Shown here: piece after piece, positions 23,687 through 32,338 of the stretch
Numbering within the stretch: position 1 is the stretch's first letter
Layout of the letters: each line of letters starts with the position of its first letter
Assembly (NCBI RefSeq): GCF_038050405.1
Contig: NZ_CP150900.1
Span: 496,001 to 560,000 of the forward strand
Length of the DNA: 64,000 nucleotides
DNA from: Paraburkholderia sp. IMGN_8
GTDB lineage: Bacteria; Pseudomonadota; Gammaproteobacteria; Burkholderiales; Burkholderiaceae
Direction of reading: 5' to 3'
Notes under the pieces: model-generated
What the model was told of the DNA's origin: nothing
What the model saw: only the letters and a program-made list of their open reading frames with translations
Database searches by the model: none
Position numbers and translations under genes: made by a program

Positions 23687-24244
23687 TTAGCGAACCAACG
23701 AGGCCGCCGTGCGCTTGTAGCGGATATTCTCGACAATCTGGCCCGCCTTGCCCGTCGGTATCTTGTTCGCGCACATATAGTCCTGATACAGCACTGCCTG
23801 ATAGGCGTTCAGCGCGCCGTTCTCAATTCGCGTGAAGCCGTTCTCAACTGTCCGGTCCCAGCCGTCATGATCGGCGTTCAGACCTGCATAGAGGCGCCAT
23901 TCGTACGTGTCGCAGCGGATCCCTTCGTAGTTCACGTTGCGCGCGCCGCTCGGACTCGTCACGACCACCGTATAGCGCACCACGCCGTCGGAGCCGACGC
24001 TGACGGAGTTTCTATCGATCGAAAACTGGAGCGGCGTATTGCCGGAAACCTCGAAAGGCAACAAATTCGAGTCTTGCGGCAGCGGCGGCAGGGTGTCCAC
24101 CTTGTTTTCAACCCAGTTGGTCGGCTGGTCCAGCAGGTAGTGGAACGCGCTGTCGTCTTGATTGGTAGGTTTGCCGGCGCTCGAGCAGCCGGCCAGCAGG
24201 GCGCCGGTGGCGACGCACGCCACGACGAGAGCAAGTGCTTTCAA
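23687..24244 (-). CDS. CNP1-like family lipoprotein
   Basis: Predicted 185-residue lipoprotein: signal MKALALVVACVATGALLAGC with a lipobox Leu-Ala-Gly-Cys at about residues 17-20, then a periplasmic domain with RCDTYEWRLYAG and YQDYMCANKIP typical of the CNP1-like family, whose job is unknown. The likely start is TTG at 24244, with an aagga ribosome site and directly in front of the signal peptide; no ATG fits. It follows rppH on the same strand after 76 bp. Confidence 0.75.
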   Translation of the reverse strand: MKALALVVACVATGALLAGCSSAGKPTNQDDSAFHYLLDQPTNWVENKVDTLPPLPQDSNLLPFEVSGNTPLQFSIDRNSVSVGSDGVVRYTVVVTSPSGARNVNYEGIRCDTYEWRLYAGLNADHDGWDRTVENGFTRIENGALNAYQAVLYQDYMCANKIPTGKAGQIVENIRYKRTAASLVR

Positions 24245-24320
24245 TATGATTTCCTTGAAACGCTGGCGCGGCTCATGGAGCCGCGCCAGCAGAGGCGGCA
24301 TGGACAGCCGCACAGAGTTA

Positions 24321-25055
24321 TTAACTGCGCACGCCGCTACGCAAGAGCGAGCCGGCGGTTCCGCGATCCGGCTCGTCTTCTTGTGCCGACGCGGCGCCAA
24401 CCTCGGCTCCCGACCCGGAACCAGGCACGCAATCGGACACAATCGACGTCGTGTGAATCGATGTTTCGATGCTAACGGTGGTCACCGTCATCATCGTCGA
24501 ATCCGGCGGACCTTCCATCGACGACGCTATCCGGGGATAACGCGGCCCATGGTGCCCGCCAGGTTTTTCCGCACGCGGCGCAGCCCGGCGCATGAAACGG
24601 GAGAGTTCCGTCAGCGCCAACTGATACACATCCCGCTTGAACTCGATCACACAGTCGAGCGGCACCCAGTACTCGTTCCAGCGCCACGCATCGAACTCAG
24701 GGTGGTCGGTGGCGCGCAAGCAGATGTCGCAATCGCGTCCAACCATCCGGAGCAAAAACCAGATTTGTTTCTGGCCGCGGTAATGACCGCGTACTTCGCG
24801 CTTGATGAACTTGTCAGGCACCTCGTAACGCAACCAGTCGCGCGTGCGACCGATCACCTTGACGTGCTCTGGAAGCAGCCCGGTTTCTTCGTGTAACTCC
24901 CGATACATGGCTTGCACGGGGGTCTCACCGTACTTGATGCCCCCTTGCGGAAACTGCCAGGAATGTTCACGGAGCCGTTTGCCCCAAAACACCTCGTTGT
25001 GCGCGTTCAAGAGGATGATGCCGACGTTCGGGCGAAAGCCTTCACGATCCAGCAT
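24321..25055 (-). CDS. rppH: RNA pyrophosphohydrolase RppH (Nudix)
   Basis: 244 residues. RppH removes pyrophosphate from mRNA 5' ends and so starts RNase E decay. It begins [17 protein letters not shown] and has the Nudix box [20 protein letters not shown] (family form). E. coli RppH is about 176 residues; here a roughly 70-residue tail rich in Ser, Thr, Gly and Pro follows the fold and is probably disordered. ATG 25055 has a gaaggtgg ribosome site. Divergent from proS. Confidence 0.92.
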   Translation of the reverse strand: MLDREGFRPNVGIILLNAHNEVFWGKRLREHSWQFPQGGIKYGETPVQAMYRELHEETGLLPEHVKVIGRTRDWLRYEVPDKFIKREVRGHYRGQKQIWFLLRMVGRDCDICLRATDHPEFDAWRWNEYWVPLDCVIEFKRDVYQLALTELSRFMRRAAPRAEKPGGHHGPRYPRIASSMEGPPDSTMMTVTTVSIETSIHTTSIVSDCVPGSGSGAEVGAASAQEDEPDRGTAGSLLRSGVRS

Positions 25056-25088
25056 ACAACCACCTTCGAATCCTTTAAAATTGCTTTG

Positions 25089-25094
25089 ATTATA
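25089..25094 (-). promoter_or_regulatory. candidate -10 box for rppH
   Basis: TATAAT on the minus strand 34 bp before the rppH start; the -35 region is weak. Confidence 0.4.
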
Positions 25095-25338
25095 AACAGA
25101 TAACGGACCCGACGCACCGATTCGCACCAGAATGGAACGATTCGCCGCAAAAGGGCCGTGTTTGCGGTAGCCTGTCAGTCTTTCTGCGCCTTCCCCCTTG
25201 CTGCAAAGGCTTTGCGCGGCAGCGTCGGCGCCACGGTCTGGCGGGCCTGCGCCAGGTCTGCGTTGGGTCTGCGTCGATTCCCCACCGTTTTCACCTTTCG
25301 GGCGGTCCCTCCGGAGCCGCCGCTTTTGGAAAATCTGA

Positions 25339-27075
<1,737 letters not shown>

Positions 27076-27087
27076 GCGGAGCGGACG

Positions 27088-27687
27088 GTGGAGTACACCT
27101 TCCTGTCTGCTACCGTCCTGCTGCTTCTGATCACCGACCCACTCGGCAACATCCCGCTCTTCATCAGTTGCCTGCGCGGAGTGGCGCCGAAGCGGCGCAC
27201 GATCGTCATTCTCCGTGAGGTGGCGATCGCCTTTGCGATCCTGCTGGTCTTCATGGTGGTCGGCGACCGCTTCCTGCGCATGATGAGTCTGACCGACCAG
27301 TCGTTGCGCATCGGCGGCGGGATCGTGCTGTTTCTGATCGCGCTCAGGATGGTGTTCCCGCACCCGGATGGTCCGTTCGGTGGCGACACGCGCGGCGGCG
27401 AACCGCTGATCGTGCCGCTCGCCATTCCGGCGCTGGCGGGCCCATCGGCGCTGGCGACGGTGATGCTGCTGACGTCGCAGGCGCCCGGCAAGATGTTCGA
27501 GTGGATCGGTGCGTTGACCGTCACGATGATCGTCTGCGCGATCGTGCTGATGCTGGCGGAGCGCATTCAGTCGTGGCTCGGCGAGCGCACGATGATGGCC
27601 TTCGAGCGGCTGATGGGACTCGTGCTAGTGGCGATTTCGGTCGAGATGATGCTAGGCGGGATTCGCACCTTCGTGCATCAGCTTTGA
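27088..27687 (+). CDS. marC: MarC-family integral membrane protein
   Basis: 199 residues with about six membrane segments; starts VEYTFLSATVLLLLITDPLGNIP, with the ITDPLGNIPLF motif typical of MarC/YchE. GTG start at 27088, in a purine-rich context. The name comes from the E. coli mar region, but a drug-resistance role was not supported; function unknown. Close spacing suggests transcription with proS, and a strong terminator follows. Confidence 0.85.
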   Translation: MEYTFLSATVLLLLITDPLGNIPLFISCLRGVAPKRRTIVILREVAIAFAILLVFMVVGDRFLRMMSLTDQSLRIGGGIVLFLIALRMVFPHPDGPFGGDTRGGEPLIVPLAIPALAGPSALATVMLLTSQAPGKMFEWIGALTVTMIVCAIVLMLAERIQSWLGERTMMAFERLMGLVLVAISVEMMLGGIRTFVHQL

Positions 27688-27703
27688 GCGATCGTCGCTC
27701 TCA

Positions 27704-27745
27704 GCAAACAAAAAAGCGGCCTGCAAAGGCCGCTTTTTTGTTTGC
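27704..27745 (+). terminator. long perfect bidirectional terminator after marC
   Basis: An inverted repeat of about 18 bp per arm (GCAAACAAAAAAGCGGCC and its complement) with a short loop, with A-run and T-run ends. It serves marC (+) and the phosphoribosyltransferase gene (-). Confidence 0.95.
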
Positions 27746-27781
27746 TGCTGCATCAACCGCAACGAAGAGCGCGCTGGAAAC

Positions 27782-28333
27782 TCACGCCCCTTCGGTCAAC
27801 GCCCGAATGGTGGGCAGGTTGCGCCAATAGCCTTTGGCGTCCATCCCGCAGCCGAACACATAGCGGTCCGGCACTTCGAAGCCGCAGTAATCCGGACGTA
27901 GCGGCTTGGCCTTCGGGATGATCTTCTCGCACAGCACCGCGCTCAGGAAGCGCTTCGCGCCCATCGCGAGGATGCGGTCGCGGATCGCGGCCATCGTCTC
28001 GCCTTCGTCGAGGATGTCGTCGAGCACCAGCACCACGCGATCTTTCACCGACTCGGCCGGCGCCACGCGCCACTGCATCTCGTTGCCGCCCTTGGTGGTG
28101 TTGCGGTAGCGGGTCAGGTGGATGTAGTCGAACTCGAGCGGGAAATCGAGGTGCGGCAGCAGCATGCCGGTGAACACCGCCGCGCCACCCATCACCGACA
28201 GCACGAGCGGGAAATCCTCGCTCATTTCGTTGCGGATGGCGGCGGCCATGCCGCTGATCGACGCGTTGACGTCCTTGGCCGAAACGATTTCTTCGGAGTG
28301 GCTAAAAATGTGGAGAGCTTCTTCGCGGTTCAT
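27782..28333 (-). CDS. hypoxanthine-guanine phosphoribosyltransferase-like protein
   Basis: 183 residues. Salvage enzyme expected to join hypoxanthine or guanine with PRPP to give IMP or GMP. The PRPP-binding loop is VVLVLDDILDEGETM (two acidic residues then DEGET) and the PPi loop region LSVMGGAAVFTG precedes it. The fold and length fit the HPRT group. Base preference is not visible from sequence. It stands alone between marC and ffh, 167 bp from the ffh stop. Confidence 0.88.
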   Translation of the reverse strand: MNREEALHIFSHSEEIVSAKDVNASISGMAAAIRNEMSEDFPLVLSVMGGAAVFTGMLLPHLDFPLEFDYIHLTRYRNTTKGGNEMQWRVAPAESVKDRVVLVLDDILDEGETMAAIRDRILAMGAKRFLSAVLCEKIIPKAKPLRPDYCGFEVPDRYVFGCGMDAKGYWRNLPTIRALTEGA

Positions 28334-28500
28334 GACGTCTGACGGGCGGTAACTGTATACATAATGTGGGTGAGAACGCCCCGAAGGAAGTCCCCTTGGG
28401 GGACGGCGGCGTACGGTAGAGAATAAACCCGCACAAACCCGAAGTCAGCCGCGCATACCCTTTATGCACAGAGCCACGCGCGCCGCCGTCTGGGTAAAGC

Positions 28501-29868
28501 TTAGCGCATGCCGGGCAACATACCCTTCATGCCGCGCATCATCTTCTGCAGATTGCCGCCCTTGAGCTTCTTCATCATCGTGCGCATCTGGTCGTACTGA
28601 TTCAGCATCCGGTTGACCTCCTGCACCTGCACGCCCGCGCCCGCGGCGATGCGGCGCTTGCGGGTGGCCTTGATGAGTTCGGGCTTGGCGCGTTCCAAAG
28701 GCGTCATCGAATTGATGATGCCTTCCATGCGGCGCATCTGCTTTTCGGCCTGGCCCATGTTGGCGCCGGCAGCGGCTTGCTGGAACTGCGCGGGCAGTTT
28801 GTCCATCAGCGTGGACAGGCCGCCCATGTTTTTCATCTGCGAAAGTTGTGCGCGGAAATCGTTGAGGTCGAAGTCGCCGCCTTTCTTGACCTTGTCGGCG
28901 AGCTTCTGTGCGGCTTGCACGTCGACGCCGCGCTGCGCTTCTTCGACGAGGGCGAGAATGTCGCCCATGCCGAGAATCCGGTTCGCCATGCGGTCCGGAT
29001 AGAAGATTTCGAGGCCGTCGAGCTTTTCGGCGACGCCGACGAACTTGATCGGCTTGCCCGTCACGTGACGCACGGAGAGCGCCGCGCCACCGCGCGAATC
29101 GCCGTCGAGCTTGGTGAGCACCACGCCGGTCAGCGGCAACGCGTCGCTAAACGCCTTGGCCGTGTTGACGGCATCCTGACCCAGCATCGCGTCGACGACG
29201 AACAGCGTTTCCGCCGGCTTCAGCGTGCTGTGCAGCGCGGCGATTTCCTGCATCATCGCTTCGTCGATACCGAGACGGCCGGCTGTGTCGACCAGCAGCA
29301 CGTCATGGTAGTGGCGCTTGGCCCAATCGACCGCGGCGCGCGCGATGTCGACCGGTTTCTGATCCGGTTCCGACGGGAAGAAGTCCGCGCCGACCTGCTC
29401 GGTCACCGTCTTCAACTGCGCGATAGCAGCCGGGCGGTAGACGTCGCACGAGACGGTCAGTACCTTCTTCTTGTATTTCTCGCGCAGCAGCTTGGCGAGC
29501 TTACCGACGGTGGTTGTTTTACCGGCGCCTTGCAGACCCGCCATCAGGATGACGGCCGGCGGCGTGACGGCGAGATTGAGTTCGACCGCCTTGCCCTCGT
29601 AGTCGCCGCCGATGATCGCGGTCAGCTCGCGCTGCACCACGCCGACCAGCGCCTGACCCGGCGACAGGCTGCTGATGACTTCCTCGCCGAGCGCCTTTTC
29701 CTTCACCTTGGCGATGAACTCGCGCACGACGGGCAAGGCCACGTCCGCCTCGAGGAGCGCGAGGCGCACTTCGCGCAGCATTTCCTGGGTGTTCGCCTCG
29801 GTGAGCCGGGCTTCGCCGCGCAGCGTCTTGACGACGCGCGCCATCCGTTGAGTCAGATTGTCGAGCAT
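28501..29868 (-). CDS. ffh: signal recognition particle protein Ffh
   Basis: 455-residue SRP54 GTPase that targets membrane proteins co-translationally with 4.5S RNA. N domain, then G domain with G1 GLQGAGKTTT at 111-120, DTAGRLG and TKLDGDSRGG, and a methionine-rich M domain ending KMMRGMKGMLPGMR that binds signal sequences and RNA. Length is normal. Divergent from the CcsA-like gene, 81 bp between starts. Confidence 0.97.
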   Translation of the reverse strand: MLDNLTQRMARVVKTLRGEARLTEANTQEMLREVRLALLEADVALPVVREFIAKVKEKALGEEVISSLSPGQALVGVVQRELTAIIGGDYEGKAVELNLAVTPPAVILMAGLQGAGKTTTVGKLAKLLREKYKKKVLTVSCDVYRPAAIAQLKTVTEQVGADFFPSEPDQKPVDIARAAVDWAKRHYHDVLLVDTAGRLGIDEAMMQEIAALHSTLKPAETLFVVDAMLGQDAVNTAKAFSDALPLTGVVLTKLDGDSRGGAALSVRHVTGKPIKFVGVAEKLDGLEIFYPDRMANRILGMGDILALVEEAQRGVDVQAAQKLADKVKKGGDFDLNDFRAQLSQMKNMGGLSTLMDKLPAQFQQAAAGANMGQAEKQMRRMEGIINSMTPLERAKPELIKATRKRRIAAGAGVQVQEVNRMLNQYDQMRTMMKKLKGGNLQKMMRGMKGMLPGMR

Positions 29869-29949
29869 GGGGAGCGATGAACAGTGCGGCCCGTGCAGCG
29901 CGCGAAGCGGAAGACGTCGCGGAGTAGGGGCCTAGTGTAAACTTCGAAT

Positions 29950-30885
29950 ATGGATATTGTACTGTATGCCCTCACCGCACTCCTGTACGGCGGTCTCGCC
30001 GTCGCCGGCTGGCGCTCGCACCGGCACGCCGCCGTGCGCCCCATGCTCGGGAGCGTGCCGCCGGTGCCGGCCGCCGCGGGCATGTCGAGCTCATCGGCCC
30101 CATCGGCCTCCTCAGGCATGAGCACGTCGGGCCGCGCGCTGCTGTGTGTCGCGCTGCTCGCCCACGGCGTGCTGCTGCATACCACTATCTTTCCCCAGAA
30201 CGCGATGGTGTTCGGCTTCGCGTTCGCGCTTTCGGCGATGTTCTGGCTCGGCGCCGGCATCTACTGGATCGAGAGCTTTTTCTTTCCGCTCGACGGCCTG
30301 CGCCTGCTGGTGTTGCCGCTTGCCTGCGTAGCTTCTTTATTGCCGCTGGCGTTCAACGGCGTACGCGTGCTGCCGTATTCCGCCGCACCGATGTTCAAGC
30401 TGCACTTCCTGATCGCCAATATCGCGTACGGTTTGTTCGCGATCGCGGCGCTGCACGCGATTCTGATGCTGCTGGTGGAGCGCCGCCTGCACGCAATGCG
30501 CGGCGGGCTCACGCAGCGGCATGCGGCCGCAGCAGGGAACGGCTGGCTGTCCAGTTGGCTCGATACCTTGCCGCCGCTGCTGACGCTCGAAAAGCTGCTG
30601 TTCCGTCTGATCGGCGCCGGCTTCGTGCTGCTCACTCTGACGCTGCTGTCGGGCATCATGTTCAGCGAGCAACTGGTCGACCGTGCCTTGCGGCTCGATC
30701 ACAAGACCGTCTTCGCGATTCTTTCCTGGGTGATGTTCGGCGCGCTGCTGACCGCGCGCAAGGTGTCCGGCTGGCGCGGCCGTGCGGCGTTGCGCTGGGT
30801 GCTGGCGTCGTTCGTCGCGCTGCTGCTGGCGTACGTCGGCAGCCGTTTCGTTTTCGAGGTGCTGTTGCACCGTGCTGTAGTGTGA
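29950..30885 (+). CDS. CcsA/YpjD-like cytochrome c assembly family membrane protein
   Basis: 311 residues with about eight hydrophobic segments. The family feature is a set of membrane histidines and a WxxGxxxY-type region; LHFLIANIAYGLFAIAALHAI and LSWVMFGALLTARKVSGWRG fit YpjD/CcsA-like proteins found next to ffh in many proteobacteria. A role in haem handling for cytochrome c or cytochrome bd assembly is inferred from the family only. Ends 9 bp before the next gene. Confidence 0.85.
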   Translation: MDIVLYALTALLYGGLAVAGWRSHRHAAVRPMLGSVPPVPAAAGMSSSSAPSASSGMSTSGRALLCVALLAHGVLLHTTIFPQNAMVFGFAFALSAMFWLGAGIYWIESFFFPLDGLRLLVLPLACVASLLPLAFNGVRVLPYSAAPMFKLHFLIANIAYGLFAIAALHAILMLLVERRLHAMRGGLTQRHAAAAGNGWLSSWLDTLPPLLTLEKLLFRLIGAGFVLLTLTLLSGIMFSEQLVDRALRLDHKTVFAILSWVMFGALLTARKVSGWRGRAALRWVLASFVALLLAYVGSRFVFEVLLHRAVV

Positions 30886-30894
30886 GCGTGTCCC

Positions 30895-31218
30895 ATGCGA
30901 CAAATTTTTCTGCTGATCCTGTTGTTCATCGTCGGCCAATGGCTGGTGAAGGCGCTGCGTCGTCATGACGCGCAAACGGCGCAACGTACCGGCGCGGGCG
31001 CAAGTTCGGGCGCGAACGGCGCCGCCGGGGCGAAAGGTCCGAACGGCGGCGCGCGTTCGTCCGAAGCGCCGCAACTCGCCGAGCCGATGATCCGTTGCGT
31101 CGAGTGTGGCGTGCATGCGCCGAAGAGCGAGTCGGTAGTAGTGGCGGGGCAGCCGTTCTGCAGCGCCGCGCACGCGCAGCGTCACGGCGCGCGGCCGACG
31201 GGCCGCGACGCTCGATGA
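30895..31218 (+). CDS. PP0621-like small membrane protein with zinc-ribbon-like tail
   Basis: 107 residues: an N-terminal membrane segment (IFLLILLFIVGQWLVKAL), a Gly/Ala-rich linker, and a C-terminal CVECG...CSAAHAQRH stretch with Cys and His residues that could bind metal. Similar proteins are named PP0621 family; function unknown. Its stop overlaps the ampD start (ATGA), so it is coupled with ampD. An alternative is a cytoplasmic zinc-finger adaptor held at the membrane. Confidence 0.72.
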   Translation: MRQIFLLILLFIVGQWLVKALRRHDAQTAQRTGAGASSGANGAAGAKGPNGGARSSEAPQLAEPMIRCVECGVHAPKSESVVVAGQPFCSAAHAQRHGARPTGRDAR

Positions 31219-31811
31219 GCGTCGAGTTCACCGTCGATCCTGGCGGTTGGGTCGCCGCCGCACGCAAATTGCCATCGCCGAATTTCGGGGCGCGGCCCGC
31301 CGGCGCCGTGCCGACGCTGATTGTCGTCCACAACATCAGCTTGCCGCCCGACGAGTTCGGCGGTAGCGCGATCGCCGAACTGTTCCAGAATCGTCTCGAC
31401 TGCGACGCTCACCCGTACTACGACACGCATCTGCGCGGCGTGCGGGTGTCGGCGCATTTCGTGATCCATCGGGACGGCGCGCTCGAACAGTATGTGTCGT
31501 GCAACGAGCGCGCGTGGCACGCTGGACCGTCGAATTTTTTCGGCCGCGAGCACTGCAATGATTTCTCGATCGGCATCGAACTGGAAGGCAGCGACACGAC
31601 TGCCTTCGAAGCGGCGCAATACCGCACGCTCGGTGCGCTGGTGAGGGCGCTCGCGGCCCGCTATCCGGTCGAGGCGCTCGCCGGTCACTCGGACATTGCT
31701 CCGGGCCGCAAGACCGATCCTGGGCCTCATTTCGAGTGGCAGCGTCTGCAGCGCGACACCGCGTTAGCGGATCAGTACTTCCCCTATCTCAAGTTTTCCA
31801 AAACGCCGTAA
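31215..31811 (+). CDS. ampD: 1,6-anhydro-N-acetylmuramyl-L-alanine amidase AmpD
   Basis: 198-residue cytoplasmic zinc amidase (amidase_2 fold) that strips the peptide from anhydro-muropeptides during cell wall recycling; its loss raises AmpC beta-lactamase in bacteria with AmpR. Zinc ligands visible: His39 in VVHNIS, His in AGHSDIAPG, and Asp in GRKTDPGPHF. ATG 31215 overlaps the previous stop; the longer upstream frame overlaps the PP0621-like gene and is rejected. Confidence 0.95.
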   Translation: MSVEFTVDPGGWVAAARKLPSPNFGARPAGAVPTLIVVHNISLPPDEFGGSAIAELFQNRLDCDAHPYYDTHLRGVRVSAHFVIHRDGALEQYVSCNERAWHAGPSNFFGREHCNDFSIGIELEGSDTTAFEAAQYRTLGALVRALAARYPVEALAGHSDIAPGRKTDPGPHFEWQRLQRDTALADQYFPYLKFSKTP

Positions 31812-31841
31812 CGACCCTTCGCGCGAGTTCGCGTGATGCGA

Positions 31842-31868
31842 GGAGAACAAGGCGCCGCCTTGTTCTCC
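31842..31868 (+). terminator. stem-loop after ampD
   Basis: GGAGAACAAGGCG and CGCCTTGTTCTCC pair perfectly (13 bp) with almost no loop, 31 bp after ampD. No T-run follows, so it may be Rho-linked or a message stabiliser. Confidence 0.55.
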
Positions 31869-31928
31869 GGGGAGTCGGCTTCACGCCACGCGATACCGTG
31901 TCAAGACTTCGAAGGCAAATAAATCGAT

Positions 31929-31956
31929 TTGACCTGTCTCGAATCTCCACTATACT
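31929..31956 (+). promoter_or_regulatory. sigma70 promoter of nrdA
   Basis: TTGACC (31929-31934), 16-bp spacer, TATACT (31951-31956). The -10 box lies inside the first NrdR-like box, so NrdR binding would block RNA polymerase. Confidence 0.75.
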
Positions 31957-31962
31957 TGGTGC
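31947..31962 (+). promoter_or_regulatory. NrdR box 1 (degenerate)
   Basis: ccaCTATActtGGTgc matches the NrdR consensus (acaCwAtATaTwGtgt) at 11 of 16 positions and covers the nrdA -10 box. It starts exactly 31 bp before box 2, the three-helical-turn spacing known for NrdR pairs. Confidence 0.7.
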
Positions 31963-31977
31963 CGTAGATTCGGTTTC

Positions 31978-31993
31978 ACACTATATCTTGTGT
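31978..31993 (+). promoter_or_regulatory. NrdR box 2 (near-perfect)
   Basis: ACACTATATCTTGTGT matches the NrdR consensus at 15 of 16 positions. NrdR is the ATP/dATP-sensing repressor of ribonucleotide reductase genes; its own gene is not in the window. Confidence 0.9.
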
Positions 31994-31997
31994 TGGG

Positions 31998-32030
31998 TGT
32001 GCATAACTGTGTGGATAACCGGGTGCATAA
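31998..32030 (+). promoter_or_regulatory. three DnaA-box-like repeats, 12 bp apart
   Basis: TGTGCATAA (31998), TGTGGATAA (32010) and GGTGCATAA (32022). The middle one is the exact reverse complement of the DnaA box TTATCCACA; the others differ at one and two positions. Start-to-start spacing is 12 bp both times. Confidence 0.65.
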
Positions 32031-32338
32031 ATCAGCGGCGCCCCGCTCTTCGAGCATGGCGCCGCAAGCATTCCAGGCAGCAAAAAAATTCCTGCGGCGC
32101 TGCCGGTACACATCACCGGCGGCATCCAGAAGCATTCAGGAAAGGGGCCCAGCAAGTGATCGCGACACACACGATGAAGACCGTTCTCAAATCAAATTCA
32201 GCTTCATCGCAGTTGCATCCCGCCACCCGGCTCAGTCGGCCTTTTTTCTGCACCCCATCGCTTGCGCACGCGGCGGCGCAGCGTTCGTTTTAACCCGCGG
32301 CTTTCTCCGCAACATTTCCAGGACCAGGAGCTTTGCAC

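Larger units (their letters stand above)
31812..32338 (+). other. nrdA control region (527 bp, no gene)
   Basis: No credible coding frame. In order: the ampD stem-loop, a sigma70 promoter, two NrdR boxes, three 12-bp-spaced DnaA-box-like repeats, then a leader of more than 300 nt with an inverted repeat GCGCCGCA/TGCGGCGC (32059-32100). The last bases carry an aggag ribosome site for nrdA. Confidence 0.8.
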
